Below are positions 46,432 to 53,906 of a DNA stretch of 53,907 bases, in pieces. The DNA is from Alphaproteobacteria bacterium (lineage in GTDB: Bacteria > Pseudomonadota > Alphaproteobacteria > UBA7985 > JAUIBT01). Each line of letters starts with the position of its first letter. Position 1 is the first letter of the stretch. A model generated the notes under the pieces. The model did not search any database. It had not been told where the DNA came from and saw nothing but the letters and a program-made list of their open reading frames with translations. The stretch lies in assembly GCA_030432195.1 (NCBI GenBank), contig JAUIHE010000005.1, forward strand, positions 1 to 53,907. Reading direction: 5' to 3'. A program made the translations under genes and the position numbers.

Positions 46432-46975
46432 GCCTAACCAACTAGAAAGATTCTAAAAAATAAGAAAGGGTTGATGTGAAGGGGCGGCAACATAACTTGA
46501 ATAACTTGCCTTATCCCGAGCGCATTCGTTTTTCGCTTTTCGGCGCAAATTCCGCTTGGATTATGATTCTTCACTAAATTTCTTTGGTTGATTCGCGTTT
46601 CGCTTGGGGGCCGATGACGTCGCTTGGCTTTGTGCACATCGGTATGAAATGTGTGGGACTCGAGGGGGTTGCCCTTGCTTGCACACAGGCCGACACAAGC
46701 CAGGCCCCGCGCGGGTATGAACTGTGAATAAAACCAGCACTTGCACACAGGCGGGCTGCGTTTTACCCTGAGTTTTCCGCACTGCCCCATGGCTTTTTTT
46801 CCAGGTTTTTTTCTGGCTAGAGGCCTTGACATCCAACCCTCGCGCCCTTCGGGTCCAGTGACCACGACTTAAGATAAGCCTTGCCGCGTTTTGTCCGCTG
46901 CTGTGGCCCTGCGTCAGGTCGAATCGCTGGTAGCTCTCGGAGGCCGTCCGACCCCTCAGTCCTTGCGATAGCTTC
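46432..46975. other. oriC: Candidate chromosomal replication origin (oriC)
   Basis: This 544-bp non-coding interval lies between divergent hemE and ppsR, the position of the Caulobacter origin. It contains a perfect DnaA box (TTATTCACA on the minus strand, 46723-46731), a one-mismatch box TTGTGCACA (46630-46638), and two copies of CTTGCACACAGGC (46678 and 46740) flanking the perfect box. AT-rich tracts lie at 46449-46470 and 46557-46594. Two T7 tracts and two T4 tracts between 46761 and 46812 are spaced by about one or two helix turns and could bend the DNA. Five GANTC sites are present, as would suit CcrM-type methylation. I see no credible gene in it. Confidence 0.7.
46723..46731 (-). promoter_or_regulatory. 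DnaA box in the candidate origin
   Basis: The minus strand reads TTATTCACA, which fits the strict TTATNCACA consensus. It lies midway between the two CTTGCACACAGGC copies. Confidence 0.75.
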
Positions 46976-47920
46976 ATGACGCTGCCTTTCCATATGCACC
47001 TGGTCTCCGATTCCACCGGCGAGACCATCAACACCGTCGCGCGGGCTTGTTTGGCGCAGTTTGAGGGGGTTCAGGTCGAATTGCACGTCTGGTCGCTCAT
47101 TAAGTCACCGACACAGCTCAATGCCGTGATCGAGGCCATTCGCGTGTTGCCGGGACCGGTTCTTTATACAGTCGTTGACGAAGCGCTGCGTCGGGATTTG
47201 GAGCGCGCTTGCCGGGCCATGGGAACACCCTCCGTGCCGATCTTGGATCGCCCCATCGCGATGTTGTCCGCCTTTTTTGGCGTTGAGACGGTCGGCAAAC
47301 CCGGCCGTCAACACGAGCTGAGCCCAGAATACTTTAAGCGCATTGCCGCCATGGACTTTGCCATGCGCTGCGACGATGGCCAAAGCGAAGAGTACTACCG
47401 CGAGGCTGATATCATTCTTGTCGGCGTGTCGCGCACCTCTAAGACGCCCACGTCGGTCATCTTGGCTCAAAGAGGCATTAAAGCAGCCAACATTCCGCTG
47501 GTTCCCGGTCGTCCTTTCAACGAAAGCTTGGTCGCTTTGAAAAAGCCGCTGTTTGTCGGTCTGATCAATGATCCACGCAAGCTATCCGAGGTCCGGCGCT
47601 CGCGCCTGGAGCATTTGGGGCAAATCCCTTCCACCGACTATGTTGATGTCGATGCGATCCGCGAGGAAATTAGGAACGCGCGTCGGCTCTATACCAAGCA
47701 TCGTTGGCCAGTGATTGATGTCTCGCGCCGTTCGATCGAGGAGACCGCCGCCCAGGTTATGATCTTGTACAACAAGCGGCAAGCAGAGCTCACGGCAGGC
47801 GAGCCAGCGCCCGCGGCCCCAGAAGCAGCTCCAGGAGCAGCTCCAGGAGCGGCCCCAGGAGAAGCCCCTGGAGAAGCCCCTAGAACGCAGAACAGCGACA
47901 CCACGCCCAATGCGGGCTAG
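46976..47920 (+). CDS. ppsR: Pyruvate, phosphate dikinase/PEP synthase regulatory protein (DUF299)
   Basis: This 314-residue bifunctional kinase/pyrophosphorylase family member begins FHMHLVSDSTGETINTVARACLAQFEG, has the P-loop GVSRTSKTPTS and continues with YTKHRWPVIDVSRRSIEETAA. It controls PPDK or PEP synthase by phosphorylating a Thr. The last 40 residues are a low-complexity Ala/Pro/Gly tail made from 12-bp tandem units, outside the conserved domain. The gene next to the Caulobacter origin belongs to this family. Confidence 0.92.
   Translation: MTLPFHMHLVSDSTGETINTVARACLAQFEGVQVELHVWSLIKSPTQLNAVIEAIRVLPGPVLYTVVDEALRRDLERACRAMGTPSVPILDRPIAMLSAFFGVETVGKPGRQHELSPEYFKRIAAMDFAMRCDDGQSEEYYREADIILVGVSRTSKTPTSVILAQRGIKAANIPLVPGRPFNESLVALKKPLFVGLINDPRKLSEVRRSRLEHLGQIPSTDYVDVDAIREEIRNARRLYTKHRWPVIDVSRRSIEETAAQVMILYNKRQAELTAGEPAPAAPEAAPGAAPGAAPGEAPGEAPRTQNSDTTPNAG
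47823..47879 (+). repeat. About five 12-bp tandem units in the ppsR tail
   Basis: Units like GCAGCTCCAGGA repeat with small changes and encode APGA/APGE. They extend the C-terminus of PpsR beyond the conserved fold. Confidence 0.8.
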
Positions 47921-47954
47921 CAACCGGCCCAAACCCCAAGCTTGCCTAAATCTT

Positions 47955-47986
47955 AAGCAAATTTGGGGCCAAGCAAATTTGGGGCC
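47955..47986. repeat. Two tandem 16-bp copies between ppsR and maf
   Basis: AAGCAAATTTGGGGCC occurs twice in perfect tandem, followed by a further AAGC. Confidence 0.92.
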
Positions 47987-48050
47987 AAGCAGGACTAGGA
48001 CCGAGCCAGAAAACCAATCGGGTTGACCAAAAACAGAAAGCTTTGATCCC

Positions 48051-48716
48051 GTGAAGACGGACCATTCCAAAATTGCTTTGTCGAAATTTTCAAGCACAGG
48101 CCTGACGCTGACAGACGACAGCCCGCCGCTCGTCTTGGCCTCCGGATCGGCAATTCGCCGACAGTTGTTGGTCAACGCCGGCCTAAGTTTTGTCGTCGAG
48201 CCTGCCCACGTCGATGAAGCCCAGGTCAAGCAGGACCTGGCGCGCGAAGGGGCAAGCGCGGAATCTCTGGCCGAGACGCTTGCAGAATTGAAGGCCCGGC
48301 AAGTTGCTTTGCGCCACCCCGAGGCGCTGGTGTTGGGCTGCGATCAGGTTCTGGCCTGCGGCTCGGTCTTGTTTGATAAACCCGCCGACCTGGATCATGT
48401 GGCCGGGCATCTGCGCGCTCTGTCGGGCAAGACCCACAGCCTTCACGTCTCTGCCGTTATTCAGCAGGGCGAGCAGCGGATTTGGCACGTCAATCGTCGC
48501 GCCGACTTGACTATGCGCGCGCTAAGCGATGCCTATATTGCCCGCTATGTTGAGGCGGTTGGCCAAGAGGTCATGTCGTCGGTCGGGGCCTATCAGCTCG
48601 AAGGTCTGGGCGCGCAGCTGTTTTCCCGCATCGAGGGTGACTATTTCACTATCCTAGGCTTGCCCCTGCTGGACATCCTGGGCTTCTTGCGCTTGAGGGG
48701 GGATCTTCCAGCATGA
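48051..48716 (+). CDS. maf: Maf-family nucleotide pyrophosphatase
   Basis: This 221-residue Maf protein has LVLASGSAIRRQLL, the central acidic motif LGCDQVL and the C-terminal SSVGAYQLEGLG...GDYFTILGLPL. Family members hydrolyse non-canonical or canonical nucleotides to monophosphates; the GAYQLEG branch tends to differ from the dTTP-specific YceF/Maf types. The start is a GTG. The stop overlaps the aroE start as ATGA. Confidence 0.92.
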   Translation: MKTDHSKIALSKFSSTGLTLTDDSPPLVLASGSAIRRQLLVNAGLSFVVEPAHVDEAQVKQDLAREGASAESLAETLAELKARQVALRHPEALVLGCDQVLACGSVLFDKPADLDHVAGHLRALSGKTHSLHVSAVIQQGEQRIWHVNRRADLTMRALSDAYIARYVEAVGQEVMSSVGAYQLEGLGAQLFSRIEGDYFTILGLPLLDILGFLRLRGDLPA

Positions 48717-49573
48717 TGACGGGCAAAGCCGAACGCGCGGGGGTCATGGGCTGGCCCATAGCGCACTCCAAATCCCCGCAACTGCACGGCCATTGGCTGG
48801 AGCGATACGGCGTTGATGGGGCCTATATTCCCTTGCCGGTCGCTCCAGAAGACCTGAGCACCGCCGTCGCTGGCCTGAAGGCGTTGGGGTTTGCGGGCTG
48901 GAATGTGACCATCCCGCACAAGCAAGACATGCTGAAGCACGTTGACATGCTGAGCCCCGAGGCCAAGGCCATCGGTGCGGTCAATACGGTCATTCGACAA
49001 GACGACGGCCGCTACCTGGGGCACAACACCGATGCTTACGGTTTTATGGAAAATTTGCGCCAGGTACAGCCTGATTTTGATTTTCAAGGAAAAACCGCGT
49101 TGTTGCTGGGTGCGGGTGGCGCGAGCCGGGCGGTTGTTCAAGGCCTATTGGCCGCAGGTGTGCGCCATCTTAGCATCGCCAATCGCAGCCTTGATCGGGC
49201 CGAAGCACTGGCGGGCGACTTTCGTCAGACCTTTCAAAAGGTGCCCGGCCTGGTTTGCCAAGCGATCGCCTGGAACGATGCCAGCCAGGCTGCCGCAAGC
49301 GCTCAGATTTTGGTCAACGCGACCAGTCTTGGCATGGAGGGAAAATCCAGCCTCAACCTTGAGTTGGACGCGCTGCCGACTAGCGCGCTGGTCACAGATT
49401 TGGTTTATACCCCCCTTGAAACACCGCTGTTGGCTTGGGCGCGCGCCCGCGGCAACCCGACGGTCGATGGCTTGGGCATGCTGTTGCACCAAGCCCGCGC
49501 GGGCTTTGAAGCTTGGTTCAAGACCAGCGTCATGGTGGACGAGGCGCTCCGCCAAGCCGTGCTGTCGAGCTAG
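48713..49573 (+). CDS. aroE: Shikimate dehydrogenase AroE
   Basis: This 286-residue NADPH-dependent enzyme reduces 3-dehydroshikimate. It has VMGWPIAHSKSPQLHGHW, NVTIPHKQDM with the catalytic Lys, AIGAVNTV, the NADP loop LLGAGGASRAVV and the C-terminal GLGMLLHQARAGFEAWF. It is translationally coupled to maf, and coaE starts 15 bases later. Confidence 0.96.
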   Translation: MMTGKAERAGVMGWPIAHSKSPQLHGHWLERYGVDGAYIPLPVAPEDLSTAVAGLKALGFAGWNVTIPHKQDMLKHVDMLSPEAKAIGAVNTVIRQDDGRYLGHNTDAYGFMENLRQVQPDFDFQGKTALLLGAGGASRAVVQGLLAAGVRHLSIANRSLDRAEALAGDFRQTFQKVPGLVCQAIAWNDASQAAASAQILVNATSLGMEGKSSLNLELDALPTSALVTDLVYTPLETPLLAWARARGNPTVDGLGMLLHQARAGFEAWFKTSVMVDEALRQAVLSS

Positions 49574-49588
49574 GCTTCTGGAGGGCGC

Positions 49589-50269
49589 ATGAAGATCATC
49601 GGCGTTACCGGCTCTATCGCAATGGGCAAGTCCACCGCTTCGGCCATGTTGGCGTGCATGGGCTGCCCGGTTCACAACGCCGATCAGGTCGTGCATCAGC
49701 TGATGGCGCGCGGCGGCGCGGCTGTCGAGCCCGTGGCGGCGCTGTTTCCGGATGCGTTGCGTCAGGGGGCTATTCACCGTCCGACCTTGGGCCAAGCCGT
49801 GTTTGGCCAGCCCGAACGCTTGGCGCAGCTAGAGGCGGTGCTGCACCCTATGGTTCACCGTGCCCTAAAGCGCTTTTTGTTGGATCACCAGCGCGTTGGC
49901 CGCCCTGCTGTGGTGATTGATGTGCCTCTGCTGTTCGAGGTCAAGGCCGATCGCCGCTGTGATATGGTGCTGGTGGTGGATTGTTCGCCAGCCCTGCAAC
50001 AACAGCGCTTTTTGCAGCGCCCGGGTGCCAAGCTGGAAAAATTGCGGGCCATTCGCGCGCATCAAATGCCGCAAGCCGAAAAGCGCCGCCGTGCAGATCG
50101 CATCATTCCCACCGGTGCGGGCAAGGCCGCCACCTGGCAGGCGCTGGCCGCGGCACACCGGCGCGTCTTGTCGGCGGACTGGTCTCGGCCCCCGGTCTGG
50201 CCGATTGATGCCTATCAGAACCCCTCGTTTCGTGGGGCCTTGCATACCCCCCGTCTTAAGGGGCTATAA
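49589..50269 (+). CDS. coaE: Dephospho-CoA kinase CoaE
   Basis: This 226-residue kinase performs the last step of coenzyme A synthesis. It has the P-loop [22 protein letters not shown] and [14 protein letters not shown] precedes the ATG. It carries a C-terminal extension beyond the usual 200 or so residues ([16 protein letters not shown]...). It lies between aroE and dnaQ. Confidence 0.95.
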   Translation: MKIIGVTGSIAMGKSTASAMLACMGCPVHNADQVVHQLMARGGAAVEPVAALFPDALRQGAIHRPTLGQAVFGQPERLAQLEAVLHPMVHRALKRFLLDHQRVGRPAVVIDVPLLFEVKADRRCDMVLVVDCSPALQQQRFLQRPGAKLEKLRAIRAHQMPQAEKRRRADRIIPTGAGKAATWQALAAAHRRVLSADWSRPPVWPIDAYQNPSFRGALHTPRLKGL

Positions 50270-50306
50270 CAGGGGCTCCCCGACGCGCAGTAAGGATGCC
50301 CGCCGT

Positions 50307-51062
50307 ATGATCCGTGAAATCGTCCTAGATACTGAGACCACTGGTTTTGAGCCCAGCGAAGGGCATCGCATCGTTGAGATCGGCTGTATCGAGCTGATCA
50401 ATCACGTATCCACCCGCGAAACCTTCCATGTCTACCTGGACCCGGAGCGTGACATGCCCGAAGACGCCGCGCGGGTGCACGGCCTGACGATGGATTTTCT
50501 GGCCGGCAAGCCCAAGTTCCGAGACAAGGCCCAGGCGTTCCTGGATTTCATTCAAGATTCGCGCCTGATTATCCACAATGCCAAGTTCGACATGCGCTTT
50601 TTGAACGCCGAACTGATCGCTGCTGACTATGAGCCGCTGCCCGTGGAGCGCGCGCTGGACACATTAGATTTGGCGCGTCGGAAATTTCCTGGAGCGCAAG
50701 CCAGCCTAGACGCTTTGTGTCGCCGTTTTGAGGTCGATAATTCGGGCCGTGATCTGCACGGCGCTTTGCTGGATTCCGAACTGCTGGCCGAGGTCTATTT
50801 GCACCTGATCGGCGGTCGCCAGCCTGAGCTGATGGGCGGGTTCAATCCGGCTCCAGATGCCACCACCACGACCAGCGCAGGGACCAAGACCCCCGGCGCA
50901 GCGGACTTTTCCAGCCTTGTCGGCCAAAGGGCCTCCGGCGAAAAGCGGCCGCCGCGCGCGTTCCCAGCGAGCGCCGAAGAGCGGGCCGCGCACCGTGCTT
51001 TCCTTGATGAAATCAAAGACCCTGTTTGGCACAAGATCTGGGAAGAGAGCGGCAAGGGATAG
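50307..51062 (+). CDS. dnaQ: DNA polymerase III epsilon subunit (proofreading exonuclease)
   Basis: From the ATG at 50307 the protein has 251 residues. The ORF-track start lies inside coaE. The DEDDh exonuclease motifs are complete: DTETTG (I), [13 protein letters not shown] (II) and [14 protein letters not shown] (III). A C-terminal segment ending in IWEESGKG would hold the polymerase contact. It is the last gene of the conserved cluster before the AT-rich accessory DNA. Confidence 0.95.
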   Translation: MIREIVLDTETTGFEPSEGHRIVEIGCIELINHVSTRETFHVYLDPERDMPEDAARVHGLTMDFLAGKPKFRDKAQAFLDFIQDSRLIIHNAKFDMRFLNAELIAADYEPLPVERALDTLDLARRKFPGAQASLDALCRRFEVDNSGRDLHGALLDSELLAEVYLHLIGGRQPELMGGFNPAPDATTTTSAGTKTPGAADFSSLVGQRASGEKRPPRAFPASAEERAAHRAFLDEIKDPVWHKIWEESGKG

Positions 51063-51270
51063 CGCGCGAAAAGTCGCCTGTTGGACGCAAGCGCTTCGCC
51101 CTAGACCGCTGACAAGGCGCGCGCGCCGTTGGTTGCGCGCCATCGCCTGTGAGGGTGGCCTCCAGGCCAAAATCAGGGGCGGGTACCACGAACAATACAT
51201 AAACAACCAACAAGCGATAAAAGAAATTGCCATTATATTGCGCATATCATAGAACTAATCACGAACAAAA

Positions 51271-51290
51271 AGCTTGGCAATCGCCGAGCT
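51271..51290 (+). promoter_or_regulatory. Leader hairpin of glycine-zipper gene A
   Basis: AGCTTGGC AATC GCCGAGCT forms an 8-bp stem (one G-U) with an AAUC tetraloop, ending 6 bases before the TAGGAG ribosome site. The same element precedes gene B, where a base pair has changed on both sides. Confidence 0.7.
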
Positions 51291-51309
51291 TCCTGATAGG
51301 AGTAACTCT

Positions 51310-51855
51310 ATGGCAAACACCTTTTACCCCAATCCGCTATTGGCGAGCGCTGCAGTCTCAACCTATGGACCCAATCGCCAGTTGAGAATGCGGCCGCGCA
51401 ACGCGGTCCTGCGCGGCGAAGCCGTCGCGCGGATTTTGTACCCACCCGTCGAGGTAAAACCCCACAGCTGGCGTTCAAAACACTTTGAGCAGCCCAATGC
51501 ACCGCCTGTAAAGCCGGGCAAGATCACCTACGTTGACCGCAGGGATGACGGCATCAGGCCGCTACCTGGATACTTGGTTCACCGAAAACGTGGTGAACCA
51601 AGAGCTCTTGAAGGCAGAATAGCCAAGCAAGTATGCGCTCTTACAATTGGAGGTTTGGGCGCGATGCATGGATCAAAAGCTGGCCCATGGGGCACCCTTG
51701 CAGGCGGCGTCCTCGGCGGCGTCCTCGGCGGGGTCTTGGGTGAGATTGGCTGTGATCAGGCTGGCGAATTCAATCTTCCCAGTATTCAGCCAGGCATTCC
51801 AAGTCCAAATGGCAGGATAGACCACAACGGCAATACGATTAACCCTCACCTCTAA
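51310..51855 (+). CDS. Glycine-zipper protein A, paralogue of protein B, unknown family
   Basis: From the ATG at 51310 (TAGGAG eight bases upstream) the protein has 181 residues. It begins MANTFYPNPLLASAAV and has LRGEAVARILYPPVEVKPHSW and RSKHFEQP, all matched in protein B at 53085. The C-terminal half differs: one Cys, then a glycine zipper GGVLGGVLGGVLGEIGC encoded by 12-bp tandem DNA units, then a hydrophilic tail. There is no classical signal peptide. The glycine-zipper segment resembles pore-forming class II bacteriocins and other membrane-inserting peptides. Function is not established. A terminator follows. Confidence 0.75.
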   Translation: MANTFYPNPLLASAAVSTYGPNRQLRMRPRNAVLRGEAVARILYPPVEVKPHSWRSKHFEQPNAPPVKPGKITYVDRRDDGIRPLPGYLVHRKRGEPRALEGRIAKQVCALTIGGLGAMHGSKAGPWGTLAGGVLGGVLGGVLGEIGCDQAGEFNLPSIQPGIPSPNGRIDHNGNTINPHL

Positions 51856-51871
51856 ATAAGGCTTACGCAAT

Positions 51872-51900
51872 GGGAGTGACTTAGCAATCACTCCCTTCTT
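51872..51900 (+). terminator. Rho-independent terminator after gene A
   Basis: GGGAGTGA and TCACTCCC form a perfect 8-bp stem with an 8-base loop, followed by TTCTT, 17 bases after the gene A stop. Confidence 0.8.
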
Positions 51901-51922
51901 GCTATATGCGGATAGAATCCAT

Positions 51923-52081
51923 ATGTCAAAAACCACTCATTTTGCTATTATATTTGCTATAATGCTTGTAGCAAATATAATAAGAGAAGCTCATGACATC
52001 AGCTTTTCTTTATATCTTGTTGCAATTGGAGCTTCCGCCTTTATGATAGGAGAGATATATAAACAAACAAATGAAAATTAA
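51923..52081 (+). CDS. Small two-helix membrane protein (52 aa)
   Basis: Read from the ATG at 51923, it consists of two hydrophobic helices (HFAIIFAIMLVANII and FSLYLVAIGASAFMIGEI) joined by a short charged loop (REAHDIS) and a polar tail. No family recognised. It follows the gene A terminator by 22 bases, so it probably has its own promoter in the terminator region or relies on read-through. Size and topology match many bacteriocin immunity proteins, but that is only a resemblance. Confidence 0.55.
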   Translation: MSKTTHFAIIFAIMLVANIIREAHDISFSLYLVAIGASAFMIGEIYKQTNEN

Positions 52082-52399
52082 GTCGAGAAAATTTTGCAAA
52101 TAATTACTATGTAATATGAACTATTAAACTATCACACACTTGTAAACATAAAAATAATTTTGCTATGTATTACACCTAAATGTGTATAGCAATTACAGCC
52201 GTTGTTATACCTACTTTTCGTGAATATATGCGTACCGTTGCATGCGTTTAATATAATTGTTTGTAAGATCACTTCGTACATGCGGCTGTCAATACCTTGA
52301 GTTAATTACATATATGATGTTGTTATTTACTATAAATTGATTTCATCAAATTTGGTAAGTTAATAGTATATAAATTACACTTAGTTGGCGATATATATT
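52082..52399. other. 318-bp AT-rich non-coding stretch
   Basis: The sequence is strongly A+T-rich compared with the core genes and has no supportable ORF. I see no strong hairpin, repeat or tRNA-like element. It presumably carries the promoter of the 76-residue membrane protein that follows. Confidence 0.5.
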
Positions 52400-52630
52400 A
52401 TGAATAAAAGCAATCTAAAAATAAGTCTAATATATGCAATCTTGACAACTGTAATGTGGGAAGTTGTAATGTCTATTATAGCTTGGAAGGAATATAAGCT
52501 ATATTTGGTGTCATTTACCGCCCCTATCATGATTTTGGTTCTTACATATATCACTTATAGGCGACTAAATAAAAAAAATCCAAAACAATCATATTTGGAA
52601 GCAATAAGTGTGACTTATCTGCAAGGATGA
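52400..52630 (+). CDS. Small two-helix membrane protein (76 aa)
   Basis: From the ATG at 52400 (the ORF track begins at a TTG five codons earlier) the product has two hydrophobic helices, LIYAILTTVMWEVVMSIIAW and LYLVSFTAPIMILVLTYITY, separated by KEYK and followed by a basic tail (RRLNKKNPKQ). The ribosome site is weak. The codons are AT-rich. No family recognised. Confidence 0.55.
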   Translation: MNKSNLKISLIYAILTTVMWEVVMSIIAWKEYKLYLVSFTAPIMILVLTYITYRRLNKKNPKQSYLEAISVTYLQG

Positions 52631-52779
52631 ATGCAATTATGGTTCACTTTTATAAAACACAATTTAGATGCCAGCTATCAAAACTCCGCCATGAGTTCCG
52701 TTTAACCCTGTGATCATGAGTTCTTGTACAGGTACCTGTGCACTTGCATTTGATGCTGTTACAGCCGAAATGACGGAAT

Positions 52780-52959
52780 ATGAAACCAATCCTTAAGATA
52801 ATTTTCGGTCTTACTACAATTACGAGCTTTATATTTATTGCTGATAGCCTGTCTCTGGGCGTGCCAGGTGTGATAGGAGCGTCAATTTTATATGCGGTTG
52901 TAGACTATGTTCTCTTTGGCGGGGCCCGCCGTCGCCGCCGACCGCCTGAGCGCCACTGA
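52780..52959 (+). CDS. Small membrane protein (59 aa), missing from the ORF track
   Basis: An ATG at 52780 opens a 59-codon frame to a TGA at 52957. The product begins MKPILKIIFGLTTITSFIFIA, has a second hydrophobic stretch VIGASILYAVVDYVLFG and ends in a strongly basic tail (GGARRRRRPPERH). The N-terminal part is AT-rich and the tail GC-rich. It is the third tiny two-helix protein between genes A and B. The arrangement supports a real gene, but length alone is weak evidence. Confidence 0.5.
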   Translation: MKPILKIIFGLTTITSFIFIADSLSLGVPGVIGASILYAVVDYVLFGGARRRRRPPERH

Positions 52960-53046
52960 GGCAGTGCCAATCCCGAACTATTAACAGGCGAAAACAAATA
53001 ATTGCACTATCGGCTAATTTGCGATCGAACATATATAGAACAAACC

Positions 53047-53064
53047 TCTTGGCAATCGCCAAGA
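53047..53064 (+). promoter_or_regulatory. Leader hairpin of glycine-zipper gene B
   Basis: TCTTGGC AATC GCCAAGA forms a 7-bp perfect stem with the same AAUC loop as in the gene A leader. The outer pair is U-A here but G-C in gene A. It ends 7 bases before TAGGAG. Confidence 0.7.
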
Positions 53065-53084
53065 TCTCTGATAGGAGTGTCTCT

Positions 53085-53636
53085 ATGGCAAACACCTTTG
53101 ACCCTAATCTGCTTTTGGCGCGCGCCTCGGACTCGCCCTACGGTGCGAAGCCCTCGTTGCGCCCGCAACCTTTCAACCCAGCCTTGCGAGGCGAAGCTCT
53201 GAAACGGTTCTTGTATCCACCTGTCAAGGTGCGGTCACACACCTGGCGTTCAAAGCACGACGAACAGCCCATCACAACGCCTGCGCACCGACGTACAGGT
53301 CCACAAGCCTCTGGGCCCAAGATAACCTACCCACACGCTTATGTTCGGCGCGGACCAGGTTATCCGGAAAACGGCCCAACACCTGCAACGGCTTACTCAA
53401 GACAAGCGATTGCAAAGAAATCTTCCCCTACGCCGGTGAATTGGAAAAGATTCTCCCGGTGTGGCTTGGACATCTTCAACGGCGCTCGTACTGGGGCCTG
53501 GGCCTTCGGAGCGCCGGGAGCAGCTATTGGAGCGATTTCACCTGATCCTGCCACGACGATAGCTGGCGCTGGAATAGGCGCAGGTATTGGCTCGGTTGTT
53601 GGCGGCCTGGCGGGCTATGCAGGCTCGGACGCCTGA
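53085..53636 (+). CDS. Glycine-zipper protein B, paralogue of protein A, unknown family
   Basis: From the ATG at 53085 (TAGGAG upstream) the protein has 183 residues. Its first 62 or so residues align closely with protein A (MANTF-PN-LLA, LRGEA--R-LYPPV-V--H-W, RSKH-EQP). The C-terminal half is different in sequence but similar in character: a Cys followed by FNGARTGAWAFGAPGAAIGA and GIGAGIGSVVGGLAGYAG, a long Gly/Ala zipper that ends the protein. As with A, there is no signal peptide and no recognised family. It is followed by one small membrane protein. Confidence 0.75.
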   Translation: MANTFDPNLLLARASDSPYGAKPSLRPQPFNPALRGEALKRFLYPPVKVRSHTWRSKHDEQPITTPAHRRTGPQASGPKITYPHAYVRRGPGYPENGPTPATAYSRQAIAKKSSPTPVNWKRFSRCGLDIFNGARTGAWAFGAPGAAIGAISPDPATTIAGAGIGAGIGSVVGGLAGYAGSDA

Positions 53637-53705
53637 CGACAAGGCTCGATGTCTCCGAAATAGAGCCACACACCGGCTGGTCCTGTCATAAGAAAGAAAC
53701 GCTCT

Positions 53706-53906
53706 GTGGTCTTCTTGCTGCTCGCAATCGTTGGAATTTATGTGCTGGTAAGCTTCGTGACTATAACGGTTGCTTATCACTTGCTGAAAGCCAAGGACGT
53801 CAAAGACCCCAAGAAGGATTCCCGCATCTATGGTTCTTTGGCGGCGCTGGCGATCGTGCTCTACTATGTGCCAGAATACATTAAGCTCGTTATGAAAATC
53901 TGCTGA
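53706..53906 (+). CDS. Small two-helix membrane protein (66 aa)
   Basis: The frame starts with a GTG at 53706 and stops one base before the window end. It has a first helix VFLLLAIVGIYVLVSFVTITVAY, a basic/acidic loop (KAKDVKDPKKDSR) and a second helix LAALAIVLYYVPEYI. It lies 69 bases downstream of gene B. It resembles the small proteins after gene A in size and topology but not in sequence. The start codon lacks a clear ribosome site. Confidence 0.5.
   Translation: MVFLLLAIVGIYVLVSFVTITVAYHLLKAKDVKDPKKDSRIYGSLAALAIVLYYVPEYIKLVMKIC

Noticed and set aside
46434-47086. Minus-strand ORFs of 143, 157 and 89 codons in the hemE-ppsR interval
   Set aside because: They have no domain-like sequence, odd composition and no ribosome site, and they overlap each other and the candidate origin.
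49917-50306. N-terminal extension of DnaQ into coaE
   Set aside because: The extension is coaE in another frame. The exonuclease homology starts at the ATG at 50307.
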